Shown here: one piece after another, positions 49,301 to 60,690 of the stretch | Layout of the letters: every line of letters begins with the position of its first letter | Numbering within the stretch: the first letter of the stretch is position 1 | The notes under the pieces: generated by a model | What the model was told of the DNA's origin: nothing | Databases searched by the model: none | Seen by the model: only the letters and a program-made list of their open reading frames with translations | NCBI RefSeq assembly: GCF_020382885.2 | Contig: NC_058510.1 | Location: 7,126,862 to 7,190,861 of the forward strand | DNA from: Scatophagus argus | Taxonomy: Eukaryota; Chordata; Actinopteri; Scatophagidae | DNA length: 64,000 bases | Reading direction: 5' to 3' | Program-made: the position numbers and the translations under genes

Positions 49301-52300
49301 GAAAGAGATTACCACGAATGAATGTTCTGTCATCGCAAAGAGTTTTGGACATTGTTTCAAAATGTCAATGGCTGATTCAAGTGTAGTGTTTCTTGCCGTT
49401 TTATTGAATGTTGAACTGCTTTAACTTTTCCAGAAAGCAATGATGATAAACCTGAAGTACAGGAGGAACACGGCACCCTACGAGCACGGAGCAAAGATCT
49501 TCTCGGCAGCTGCTTTGAGCTGTTCAGTAAACCCAATATGGAGCCAAAATGACGACCAAAATTCAGTTACAGTATGCCTCACAGAGAAGAGTTGCTGAAT
49601 GTCAACCGGTGCTCCGTGCAACACAGGGCCTCTCAAATTTAACCTCCACCCCACCCCACCAAGCCCCTGAGAATAACTCAGCAGAGCTAGACAGGCTGTG
49701 ACAGGAGGGCCTTGTGTCCGGGCACCAGGCTCGATAAAGGCCTTACTTAGAGCAAAAGATAAACAAGCTCGGTTTAACATCACGTTACCAGGAACTCTGT
49801 GTCACTCAAAGCTAAATGTCTGATTGCTGACATCAGAACTCGGTGGTGGTAAACCATTTCTGGTCTGGCCATTCTAGACATCAAAATCATCTCTTGTAAT
49901 GCATTTGGAAAAGGAATGTGAAATGTCTACCCGAGGTGAAGCTTGTAAATGTCAGAAATTTTACCCCAATACCAACATGTAGAAATAAGTTCATAGGATA
50001 ACGGATAATAGGTCTGTTGACTAACAGAAATAGCTGAAAATATTTTGGGAAACAAATTTATTAGCTTTCTTGTCATGAGCTAGGTGAGACAAGAAAAATG
50101 ATACCACTCTTATTTAGTAAATGTCAGTTAAATATGAAGCTACAGCTGAGAAGATGGTTAGCTTAGCTTGGTATAATAAAAGTTAACTGGGGAAAGTGAA
50201 AGCTTCTCTTATCCTAAGGCTTGTTAAACTAACCTATTAACACTATCTGTCTTAATTAATACCACAACAAATGTGTAAAAATGTTAAATTCTGGTTTTAC
50301 TAGAGCTTACATTTCATTTTAGTTTCAATCTAGTTTCAATCTTTTCATAGCTTGATGGGTTCTCGGGGAGAAAATGTATACAATGTAGTGAAATAAATAT
50401 GTGAATTAAAACTGCTCAATGCCTGTAAACAGCCAAGGTTCCTGAGAACTTTAAGCCCTGCTAAAATATTGATTATCTTTGGTTGTGAAGAAAAATACTC
50501 AAGAAGCCCCTAGATTCTGTGGTGATGTCCTCAAATTACTTGTTTTGTCCAACCAACAGTCCAAAAGCCACTAATTTACAATATTCTAAAACAAAAAAGC
50601 CATACTTTCCGCAGAAAACCAAAGCATCTGAATGTGTTCCTCTTCACTTACCATCAAAGCTGCCGTGTTCTGTACAATACTGAAGCAGTTTGCCATAAGT
50701 CTCCATAGAAGGATGGAAAACAAACACGCCGGAGTTGAAGCAGTCAGGCCAGCCAGGGTCTGGAGCAGCTGACAACTCCTCTCTGTCAAACAGCTCATCT
50801 ATATTTGAAAGCACCTAGGATGTAGAAAACAAACAAATAAGCACAAACATGTTCAAACACCAATAGCTACGCTGCACCATTTAGAGTCTTGCTAAAAACA
50901 AAAAAGCTTGGTTAGTCTCACCAGTGTGTCTGCGTCCATGAAAACACATTTGGAGTACTGTGTGAGAGTCCAGCAGTGGAGTTTGGTGAACGTGACGCCC
51001 AGTTCAGGCCGCTTCATCATGGACAGGTGTGCCGTGTCACCGCTGTCCAACACATCCACCACCGTCACCTCGTCAAAGATGCTCTTCAGCACGGACCTAA
51101 AGAGTCAACGATCCAGGTGACAAGACTGCAATGGGTTGTGATTCAGAAACACTAGCAGCTGGAGGTGGGGGGATCTTACTGGAAAGGCTCTGACAGGTGT
51201 GGACCAGTGAGTGCCACCAGCTTCTTGGATGTGTTGTGGTTGCGGAGGGACTTGCCCAAAACCATGGCTCCCCGAGCATAGTTATCATTGGTAGCCAAAG
51301 TCACAAAAGCCTGATCTGCAGAGGAAAGAAACACATCAACAATTACTGGTAACCACTTTATATTTAGGAGACGTCTCTTATATCATGTGTCCTGTTCAAA
51401 GATCATCTAACACACTTGATCTTCTGAACACTTCGTCTTCTATCTACCAAATGAAATCACACATTTTCCCAAATTGTTTCAACAAATGCAGAGCAAAAGT
51501 ACAATATGGCCACGAATCGCTACTGCAAATTTAAAGAAGTGGTAGCCATTGTTATTTGTTTGACCCCAATGCTTTAAATAGCTGAAATTTTTTCTGCAAT
51601 TCAGCAATATCGTTACTGTGCTGCAAATCTCTTGACATCAAGCCCCGTCTTCCATGTTTGTCCTGTCAATGTGCAGGACTACGAAACAAATATTTAACCA
51701 TAAAATTTGAACTAAATACGATGTTATTTTGCATAGATCCTTTGATGTCTGAAACAAACACATCTGGCACCTTAATGTTCAAGCACAGAGCATGTGAATT
51801 TCCATAAGCTCTAAGGTCTGTCTCCAGTGAAAGACTTCTCACTTGTTTCATAAAAGGACTTCAGGAGCCAGTGCCGGATCAGAAGTCTTATTAAGGTGAA
51901 TTTTATTTGCAGTGTGGTGCCTACTCCGTACCACCACCTCTCACGGCAGGGAGGAAAATCTGTCAGCTACCTGCCAAAGCGTGCTTCAGAACAATGGCTA
52001 GCCTGTGAGAGGACATATAAATTTGAGATGATGAAGTCAGCGAGGCCGCTGCTGGAGAGGCTGGTGTGACGGCGAGGCCAACATGAGTCCCGCTTGGATT
52101 GTATATTAACCTCCTGATGCTGTACAAGCGGGCAGGGAAAGCTAAACAGTTGGTACAGTATGTATAAAATGATAGCTGGCTTGTAGTTTTGAAGAGTTTG
52201 AGCCAGTAAGGGTGGAGCAGTGCCAGGGAAAGTTGGTCCTTCTCGCTGGCTGTACACAGCGCCACACCTCCTTTCTCTCACACCCCCTTTTTCAATTGGT

Positions 52301-53010
52301 AAAACCAGTGCTGCAATATGCATGCATGTAGTCTTACATAAAACACATGATGAAATAAACTTCAACTGCAGTCCTGCACAGTCCCCTTTCATTCTGTGCA
52401 ATGACATTACAGCAAAAGTGGGAGGTGAGTTATAGAGAATGGTGACACACAGGAGCACAATGTTCCCAAAACTAAGGTGCAGGAACCTGAAAAGGGTCCT
52501 CTGTAAAAAAGAAAAAAGTTTTCTGTTATTTCATTCCTTAGAAGTTGTCACCAAGAGAGAAAATGACCAGAATGTTTTGGGTTGAACAAATGCTCTTAGA
52601 CGTGATCAGTATGGAGAGGGTCTCCCGACATGACCAGCACAGTGGACCGCACAGTTATCTCATTTGGCTGTCATGCACGGTTGTCATGTTTCAGACATGG
52701 CTGACAGCTTTTATGCTCTCAATCAGCTGGTCTCTATATGACAGACAACACACCGCGGATGGAGACCGAATGTACTTTTGTTTTGCTCACCTCAGCAGGC
52801 TTGCTGTATAAACACCACAACCAAAAGCACACACAAGCGACTTGAACAACAATCATTTTCACTGATGTTTAACAGTTAACGCCGCCAAAGTCCGCGAGAC
52901 TTTACAAAACTTTACAGAAAGCACGTTTCAGACCGACAGTAGCCGCTCGGCGGAAAACCACTACGCAAGGTCGCAGTTTTTAAAATGTCGAAATGTCACA
53001 AACCTGCCAT
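43379..53010 (-). CDS. gyg1: Glycogenin-1 (self-glucosylating primer of glycogen)
   Basis: Seven coding exons on the minus strand join to 336 residues: 53010-53004, 51315-51180, 51096-50922, 50814-50652, 45972-45846, 44602-44386 and 43564-43379. Phases close at every GT-AG junction. Glycogenin is a GT8 glycosyltransferase that uses UDP-glucose and Mn2+ to attach the first glucoses to its own tyrosine, then hands the primer to glycogen synthase. Seen here: N-terminal [11 protein letters not shown] (3-13), the metal-binding DxD at D102/D104 (FMDADTL), NSGVFVF, GGDQG (161-165), and the acceptor Y195 in [10 protein letters not shown], the same number as in human. The C-terminal block [20 protein letters not shown] is the glycogen-synthase-binding end. 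The linker before it holds a His-Ala tract encoded by a hexanucleotide repeat. Human isoforms are 333-350 residues, so length is normal. Exon 1 codes only for MA plus one base. Confidence 0.95.
43503..43551 (-). repeat. gyg1: Coding hexanucleotide repeat in the last gyg1 exon
   Basis: On plus, about eight near-copies of TGCATG/TGCACG run through the exon. Read on minus, they encode alternating His-Ala with one Asp-Ala and one Arg-Ala interruption ([18 protein letters not shown]). The tract lies in the variable linker between the catalytic domain and the C-terminal synthase-binding motif, where length change should be tolerated. Confidence 0.85.
43797..43983. repeat. AAAGGTCCAGTGTG-type MITE in the last gyg1 intron
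   Basis: The ends are inverted: AAAGGTCCAGTGTGCAGGAT at the left and CACACATTGGACCTTT at the right. The interior GTTCGCCATGTTGCACCACC and AACCAAACACTGGCTCTA blocks are ones I recognise from a very abundant percomorph repeat. This copy is shorter than usual. Confidence 0.75.
45973..50651 (-). other. gyg1: Large gyg1 intron (4.7 kb)
   Basis: Lies between the exons ending at 50652 and starting at 45972. AT-rich with no exon, RNA gene or recognised transposon. Short open frames on both strands look random. Confidence 0.5.
51316..53003 (-). other. gyg1: gyg1 first intron
   Basis: Separates the 7-nt coding part of exon 1 from exon 2. No repeat or additional exon recognised. Donor G|GTTTGT at 53003, acceptor CTGCAG at 51316. 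Confidence 0.6.
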
Positions 53011-53150
53011 GACTGGAGGAGAAGTCGAAGCTACGCTGTAGCCTGGACTTGACGGCAGCTTTGCGTGGAGAAAAGGACTGACTAAATATACAGAGGTGGA
53101 TTTATACCAGCGTGACAGCAAGCCCAGACGCGGTGTCACGTGACGATACA
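53011..53150 (-). promoter_or_regulatory. gyg1: gyg1 promoter: TATA box and GTCACGTGAC E-box
   Basis: On the minus strand TATAAA occupies 53106-53101, about 95 nt upstream of the start codon, predicting transcription start near 53075. A perfect 10-bp palindrome GTCACGTGAC lies at 53135-53144, about 30 bp further upstream. This is the full consensus for bHLH-zip factors of the MiT/TFE (CLEAR) and USF types. A (CA)n tract (about 53148-53182) begins immediately beyond it. Factor identity is inferred. Confidence 0.65.
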
Positions 53151-53182
53151 CACACTCACACACACTCACACACACACACACC

Positions 53183-54440
53183 CTGCTCCCCACACAAGCC
53201 TCCACCCGCCGAGCAGTTGGAGGTGTTCAACTACTCCCACATTTATTATAAGTATTCAGCGTAAATGTAGAGGCACAGGTAGCTTGACGTCTCTGAACTT
53301 TGCTTTTGTTAAAATTTCTTTACAACTTCAAGAGGGACTGCAGGGAGGGACATGATTTTTCATGGCTCTCCAAAACATCATTCTGTTGGCCTTTCACACA
53401 GCTGCCACGTACCTCCGTTGGGCGGGTGTCATCTTCACTCGAGGTGACAATGTAGAGGTGGCGAAGATGCTGTACTGAGGTGCTGAGAACAAGAGCGAGA
53501 CTGGCGCCATCTGGTGGGATAAGGACAGTATAGCAAGACGAGACGAGACACTTGGGGAGGTCAATGGTCTCCTTCTGCTGTGGGACACAACAGTGAATTA
53601 CTTTTCTTACTTTTTTCTTCATAAGTACTTTTCAGATCTAGCTTCTGGAGATGGGTCTCATACCAGAAGGAGAGAGATACTCTGTATTATTTATTTGCCA
53701 TGTATATTTATTTGTAGTGGGCTTCAAATTCACATTTAGGGGAACATCCCTTTAGCTAAAATACTCTTGCAAAATTATATACACATTACTAAGTCTTGTT
53801 TAGCCTCTGGAAGAAAAATATTAATATGAATAATGAAAAAAAGTGAAACCTTTAATTTACAAATGTAATGCAATCACTGAAATTTACGTTTCTGCTTCAG
53901 AAATGTGTGCCAGTGCAGTTAGATTCCCTGCTGATCTTTGGCTCCTTTATTTTCTTCACTCAGGAAGATGCTTGGCCAAGTGGAGACGCTGCCAAGGAGT
54001 GCTTGGTGGTCGTCACGTACTGTGCTGCTGGACTAAAATCCTTAAAAGACGGATACCCCCACCCACCTAGCCTCCACTACTGGAACAGCGCCAATTCAAT
54101 GAGAGGGATCACACCGGTGCAAAGGGGCTGATACAGTAAATCAGTTCCTGCTTTTGTTCCTTGTGTGGTTTTTAAATTGAGAATCATCGTCCAGTTGATC
54201 ACGGAGACACTGACACATAGACAACACTGCTGTTTGAGCCAACACACTGGATTGGTTCACAAGCAGACACGTTTTCTGGCTTATTGGTGATGGGCTGCAA
54301 AGTGTAAGCATTATTTTATTCACCACACATCACTGTTTTGTTGTATATTTTCACACAAATGACACAGACTCAGTCCATCAGACACTATGCTATCACATAC
54401 ACATAAAAAATTGATTCAGCATGTGGGGATGGATCATTGA
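53183..54440. other. Intergenic between gyg1 promoter and cpb1 tail
   Basis: Flanked by the (CA)n tract next to the gyg1 promoter and the cpb1 poly(A) signal. No gene, RNA or named repeat recognised. Confidence 0.5.
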
Positions 54441-54441
54441 T

Positions 54442-54604
54442 TTTATTGTTTGCACTCATCTTGACATTCTGTCAAGCACAGCGAGGAAACATGGCGGGTG
54501 GTGCCCGTATCCATGGATACGGGCTGGAGATGGCTGAGAGATTGGAGGGGCTGGGGGCTGGTACAGAGGAGCTGAGTTGGCAGGGGTCCTGGCAGTTCCG
54601 CTCT
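54442..54604 (-). terminator. cpb1: cpb1 3-prime UTR and poly(A) signal
   Basis: Minus-strand AATAAA (plus TTTATT at 54442-54447) lies about 160 nt after the stop, a compact tail typical of digestive-enzyme genes. Inside it is a perfect 22-bp palindrome at 54503-54524 centred on CCATGG. Confidence 0.75.
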
Positions 54605-57600
54605 TTAATAGAGGTTCTTCTGCACGTAGGCGGCAATGTACTTGACGGCCAGCATGGTCTCCTCGCATGTGGGCTTGATCTGAGACTCGGGCAGCAGGAA
54701 GCCATAACGACCAGTGTCACGCAACTCAAAGGTGTAGGAATACTTCACTCCCAGGTCGTAGGCCCAGTCATCAGAGCCTCCAGCAGCGGGGTCTGAGGGC
54801 AGATAAAGAGGAGGGGATTATTCAGATTGGGATATGCTGATGGTCTGGGACAGTCTTTTCATAGAAATACAGCTTTTGAAGGGTCCCAAAATCTTTTGGC
54901 AAGAAATAGCTTTCAAGTCATTGCCTTTTGTTGCCTCGAGAGGCCATATCTGTCAAAAGAGGTTTGTGCATTGTGAACACATCATAACACATATTATTAT
55001 AGGCAAAAAAAACCTATCAAAGACTATCAAGCTTCCTTTCAACACTATTTCCCCAAGGAGGGAAATGAAGCTGGAAAATTCTCTGTACTTACAGATGGTT
55101 GTAGCTCCAGGTCCACTAGTGTAGCGAGTACCATACAGACTACGCAGAGCAGCAGAGGCTCCCTCAGCTACCTTCATCTACAAGACAGAGAAGAAAGGCA
55201 AAGATTTTTGACCAGATAAAGTACAGATATACTCATATATATTACTGAATACTGATCCTGTTTTACTCTTTAATTTACACACTTGAGGCAGCACCAGGGA
55301 ATGTGGCATTTACACAGCAACATCTCTCTATGATTAGCAAGCTGCCATAATCCTCTTGTCAGACCAAGTAAGATTTTATCAGCAAAACACCTGAGTGTAA
55401 TGAAGTGAACAACGGTGCATTTAATTTCATATGACTTTTGATTTGTAAGTAGACCGACGTATTCATTCTGTTTAAAGTAGTCTGACTTTAAGAGTGAAAA
55501 GACTGAAAAGGCAAGCTACAAACAAATACTAAACAGGACCAAACTAATACAGTGAATTTCAACAGGAAATGAAATCCCCAGAGAAATGCACAAGCAGGAA
55601 ATGATATTTCTGGGAGAACAGATGCGTTATAATAGATCCCTGGAGTTATTTTGCTCTGTGAAGTGTCAGAAGAGAGCTCAAATTACAAGTGAGTAACAGA
55701 GAGGCAGAGATCTATGATCTGCCACAGTTGGTGTGAGCGCTGGAACAGGGGTGTGAGTGTTAACTGTGCAGCCCTCAGACACCCCAGTGAGAGCTAAAAG
55801 AGCCATGAGAATGAGGCATATGAGCAGGGAGTAAATGATTTGCAGCAGCTACATGCGGCCTTTAGATTACAGACATAATGGGACTGGGTTGAATTCGTGC
55901 TTAAGCTTTTGGAAACACCTTTGGAGATATTATAATCTGCTTCAATTACAGATGTATTATATCAGAGCCTTTATTCTGAAGGTTTTGATCTGCTGCTATT
56001 CTTTGAATTGAGATGCACACCTGACTGGAAATGCTCCCATGATAAAGACACTTTTTACTCTATACAGTCTGCATCTCGTGAATATAATTCCTGTAGAAAA
56101 GTAATTCCTGTAATATCATCATACATATTTATCTGCTACCGATATGATCCATGTAGTGACACTACTTCTGGCTTTGATATTTGTCTGATGAGCACTTGAT
56201 GGAATGGATTGATACAGTGAGTGACCAAGCATGTTACTTAATAACGTGAGCTGCAGGGACAATTACGAGTACTTTTGACTTACCAGCTCACTGTGGTCTG
56301 CAGCCAGGTCATACGTGTAGGAGTAGGGGAACAGCAGCAGCTGGGAGTAGGAGTGGACGGTGAGGTAGGCCTTGATGATGGACTTGTTCCTGCGGATGAA
56401 GTTGGCAACATTTCTGACCTCGATCTCAGACTCAGGAGTAGATCCACAGTAGGTGTCGCTGCAGGGGTTGCTGGAGGCTCCCATGGCTGCAATGATAATG
56501 ACATTGTGGAAAACAATCAATGGATACATTTTTTGACTTCAAATTCATTGCGTTTCACTGACTGGAGAGTACTGTGCAGTCTGTGATAGTGTCTTCCGAG
56601 ACAGTCAGGAGAAAGTCAGTTTTATTTAGATAACTACATTTCAGTGCCTTGGTGGGCTTTCCAGTCTGCGTGACACCAAGCTGCATTATGAGAAATATAG
56701 TATTCATGGCTGTTTGAGGTGTGAGTCTTACTAGATAATAACAGTCAAGATATCTTGGCCTCTGCTGCACAGATTTTGGCCTTTCATTTTTTAAATCAGT
56801 TTAACATAAGCCTGTCATCTTTATGGAAGGGCAATAGAAAACTGCTGGAGTACCCATTTAAGATATAACTGTGTCTGTGTTACACTTACAACACCAGCCG
56901 GCATCAAAGTTCCTGTTGGGATCGGCTCCATAGCAGCTGGATCCAGACTTCTTGGAGCGAGTTTTCCTCCACATCCTGTTCTAAAGCCCCCAAAGCAGAC
57001 AAAATAAACATGTCAGACAGGCATTAAACAAATCAACAAATTGTTCAAAGTTAACAGCACAGCACATATAAAGTCATGCTCGAAGTTGTATCATACATTC
57101 GTGAAGGTGTAGACGTAGCCATCGACGTTAAAGACAGGCAGAACAAAGACGTCCATCTGTTTGAGCAGACTGGTCATCTGAGAGTCACTGCCATAGGTGG
57201 TCAGAGCCTTGGGAAGAAAAAAAAATCAGTATTGTAATTGGTGGAAGCTTTTGCATAAGTGTTTTACATGCCCATTTGGTGATTTTAGTTACGGTACCTC
57301 ATTGATAAACCACTGGCAGAAGGCAGGAGAGATCCACTCTCTAGCGTGGATGCCACAGTCCATGAAGATAGCAGGTTTTGTGGAGCTGGACTTAACGCCG
57401 AGCTGTGGTTGTTAAAAATGATCACAAAACATTTGTTAGATTATGCAAAATTCGTCAGCAGAAGAACAATTAGCTGACTGAGCAATTAGCCGGTCAAAAG
57501 AAAATTAATTGCCATCTCTTCAGGTAGCCAATTAATCATTTCAGTCAGTTCTTATGCAAAAATGTAAAATGTTTGCTGCTTCCAGCTTCTTAAATATGAG

Positions 57601-59521
57601 AATTTGCTGCTTTGTGTTGAACTTTCTTTCACAATTTTTTGGCATTTTATAGACTAAATGATTAATCATGAAAACAATCAGCAGATTAATCGATAATGAA
57701 CATAATGGTTAGCTGCAGTGAAATACCTTGAGGACGGTCATGGGGCGTCCCTCGTAGGTGTTTCCAATCACCTGTTTGCTGATCAGACTGGGATTGGAGG
57801 CAGAGACAGTGTTCATCCAGGACTGAATCTGAAATTAAAGGGAGAACAAATCAGGACAGGAAGTAACAGTCTAGTCAGGGTTGAGACTGTGACTGATGAT
57901 CTTTCCTTGGCTCTTACATCCTCCCAGCTGTTGTATTTTGTCAAGCTGTGGGCTCTGGGAGAGGGCTTGTTGTCAGCCTGGGCATCAACAGCAACCTGCA
58001 GATCCTCAATGAGGACCCTGTAGAGGGATTATTTAAAAAATGTTGAGAAAAAAAAATCTTATGTAAAAAAATACATTTGTTTTAATTTCATGAGTAGTGA
58101 TTACACTGAATTAAGATAAATACTGTTACTTTGCATATTTGTCTAGTGACTTACTCATATTCCATGTCATTCTGCTGCAGGATGGTGAACACCATATCAA
58201 GGTAGATGGCAGGCACATGCACGTCCACATCACTGCCGATGGTCACCAGCTCAGCGCTCGCGGGAGTCCAGAGGTCAACCTGCAGATGGCACCAAAGACA
58301 AACACTTGCATGTTGAGCCACTCAGATATGAAATCCACACACAGAATTTCAACTTCTCATTTGACAAACTGCAACTGCAAACTGGAAGAAATTCTCATTG
58401 TGAAGTGAATATGAGATGCCAAAGAACCAGCAAATATGAGCATTCAAGAAGATAGTATTTGCTTCTCCAAAGGGACACTAAGTGAATTATCAGAACGACC
58501 TAAACAAGTAGGTCCAATCTGGTCCCGTCCGCTATTAGCAAACCAGTTAAACACCTTTAGTGACTGAGGATAGCATCATAAGGCGTGTGTGTGTGTGAGA
58601 GAGAGAGAGAGAGAAGACAGTGAGTTACCTCGATGCTCTTCTCCAGGTCCTTAATGAGGCTCACATGCTTATCAAGCACAGGCTTCAGACGGAAGACTTT
58701 CTCTCTGGAGAGAGAACGATATGAGCGATATCTCAGCAGCAGTACAACAGCCACAGTTTGTGTATCACATTAAAAAGCAAACTGCACAAGCACTGGCCTT
58801 TCACAAGACTGAAGTGTGATTGTTTAGCATATCATTCAGTGTTTGCCATGGTACCATGTAGCAGTGTTATGCTGAAGTGTTAAAACCAACCCTGCTACAT
58901 TAATGTCCCTCCACGATTTATACGGGACAAACCCAATAACTGTTTTATTTCTGTTTGTGTAAGTTAAATTGCAGTTCTTAACTAATTTCACTAAACAGTC
59001 TGCATAAATTGAACTGCAGCTGCATAAAGCTACATTGATCAAATGGTTTCTGGGTGGCCTTATAGTGACTGAAGAGCTACCGTTGCCTTTGAGCAAAGAA
59101 ATCGTTTTGTCTAAGGACAAATGTTGAAAAAGTCTTGTTTCATAAAAACGACAACCTCTTTATTTAACTTATGTATTAACAATCGCCTAAAATATTGAAG
59201 CTCAGGTACTTTCAACTGGATTTAATTGCACTGAACCAGAACACTGGCCCATACAGTCCTCACCATTTACTGGCTAAAAACCATCAATATAATGCGTAGC
59301 AAACAGTTCATGAGTACACTATGTCATTGTGCTTGCATCAATTCAGTTACTTTCTGCATGTTCATTATTAGCACTGCAAACATTCTATAACGATAGTGTT
59401 ACACATGACGTAGTAGAAGTATACATGTATTTTTCGCATTAACAAAGATTGTTTACCCCTCGAAGCGAGTGACGTCAGCCAAGGCAACAGCCACCAATCC
59501 GAAAAACAGGAGTACCCTCAT
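54605..59521 (-). CDS. cpb1: Procarboxypeptidase B (pancreatic metallocarboxypeptidase)
   Basis: Eleven coding exons on minus join without a frame break to 416 residues (human CPB1 417): 59521-59457, 58704-58629, 58279-58155, 58017-57918, 57828-57727, 57402-57298, 57207-57097, 56980-56890, 56486-56284, 55177-55093 and 54792-54605. The protein is a secreted zinc enzyme that removes C-terminal Lys/Arg. Signal peptide [15 protein letters not shown] (1-15); propeptide to about R110 (KPSPR|AHSL), the expected trypsin activation point. Zinc ligands are H175, E178 (GIHAREW) and H303 (VHSYS). Substrate binding is by N250/R251 (PNRNFDAGW) and Y355; the catalytic glutamate is E377 (FELRDTG). D362 in GGSDDWAYD sits at position 255 of the CPA numbering, where CPA has Ile, so basic (B-type) specificity is expected. 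It lies between agtr1 and gyg1, as in mammals. No CPA3 copy is seen beside it. Confidence 0.96.
55178..56283 (-). other. cpb1: cpb1 intron between the ninth and tenth coding exons
   Basis: The longest cpb1 intron, about 1.1 kb. No repeat or extra exon recognised. Confidence 0.6.
57465..57720. repeat. ATTAATCG-type MITE abutting a cpb1 splice donor
   Basis: Left part AACAATTAGCTGACTGAGCA, middle GCTTCCAGCTTCTTAAATAT and GAATTTGCTGCTTTGTG, right end GCAGATTAATCGATAATGAA...TTAGCTGCAG match the copy in nck1 (32830-33126). The right end stops at about 57720. The donor GT of the fifth coding exon of cpb1 is at 57726-57725 on minus, so the element starts about 5 nt into the intron. Confidence 0.75.
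58585..58614. repeat. (GT)n(GA)n microsatellite in a cpb1 intron
   Basis: A GTGTGTGTGTGTG run passes directly into GAGAGAGAGAGAGA, 15 nt from the splice donor at 58628 of the second cpb1 coding exon (minus strand). Confidence 0.9.
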
Positions 59522-59610
59522 TTTGGCAGTGAGGCTGATCTCACCGCTCAGCAGCACTTATAGGCCCCGACCTGCCGCCCGTCCACCAATCCCCATCTGT
59601 GATGCAGCAA
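59522..59610 (-). promoter_or_regulatory. cpb1: cpb1 promoter (TATA, E-box, CCAAT)
   Basis: On minus, TATAAG occupies 59562-59557, about 36 nt before the ATG, so the leader should be only about 10 nt. Further upstream are a CCAAT box on plus (59586-59590, inverted relative to the gene) and an E-box CAGATG (59599-59594 on minus). A compact TATA promoter with an E-box is the usual layout of acinar-cell digestive genes driven by PTF1-type factors. The factor assignment is inference. Confidence 0.6.
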
Positions 59611-60690
59611 CATCTCAAACATCCTCCCAAAAAGAGACCTGTTGATTTTAGGTGCTACGTGGAGCCCTGCGTGATGCACAGTCAATCATTAACAGAGGCT
59701 AGAGGTGCGTGAGGGAACTTTGGGTCAAGGTCACTTGATTTTGATTACAACCATTACTTCTGCAAGATTTGGGTACAAATGACACATTTTCATGAAAATC
59801 AGCTTCAGATTGTAGAGATTTTATTCATATTTTCATATATTCACAAACTGTACACTTAAAGAGTAAGGAAAAAAAATCAACATGTTTAAATATCACAAGG
59901 ACAACCACCAGAGATACTGACAACGACCACCCTACCTGGAGTGTTTGTGTAGCACTCTAATTTATACAGCATGTTACTCCCAGAGTAGGCAATATTTCAG
60001 CATTTTAATCTTATCATGCAAACATCACAAGGAGCACATAATTTGACATTACCATACCATAGCGTACAGGTATGAGTTATCGCTCTTAAATATGTTATTA
60101 ACTGATATAAACTTGCATGACATTTTAGTACTTTTCCACCCTGCAAAGCATGCATGGGTGGCTTATGATTTTTATTTATTCCCCCCCCCCCCCACATGAT
60201 CATTGTTCCAAATGGTGAACAACATGCTGCGCACACAGACTGATTATCACAGGACAACATATCACTGCACTGTATCCGGAAGGCACATTGGCTAGTACAT
60301 GCATATCTTATATATATTTATATATAAATAACGGGATAAGCGATCTGGAATTTCATATAGTCGTTTCTAGTCAATTCTCCATTCATATGGTTATTTCCTG
60401 TATTTTTTTAGTATCTCACCAGACTTTTGTGGTGAGTGTAAGTGTTATGTGACATGTGATGGTTGATGAATAATTATTCAGCAGATAAGCATTGTACAAG
60501 GTAATGAATGTCTCTTGGACTTGCGTACAGAGGAACATGAATACAACATTTCAACCATTCTGCATGGTTCAGTGCTTGGTAATACAGTTGGGGTTTTAAA
60601 AGCATGGAATGTCTCCAACCCCAGCCCCTTAACCACAGACCAAAAGACCAGGGAGAGGGAACTTGTACCCTCTTTCTTTATTTATTTTTA
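59611..60690. other. Spacer between cpb1 promoter and agtr1 stop
   Basis: About 1.1 kb. Minus-strand AATAAA signals for agtr1 occur at 60682-60677 (almost touching the stop) and 60177-60172. A 13-base C run lies at 60181-60193, with an AT-rich TATATATATTT stretch near 60310. Much of this may be agtr1 3-prime UTR. No other gene seen. Confidence 0.5.

Noticed and set aside
59467-59476. TGACGTCA (CRE-like palindrome) near the start of cpb1
   Set aside because: It lies inside the first coding exon, encoding ADVT after the signal peptide. Coding constraint explains it well enough.
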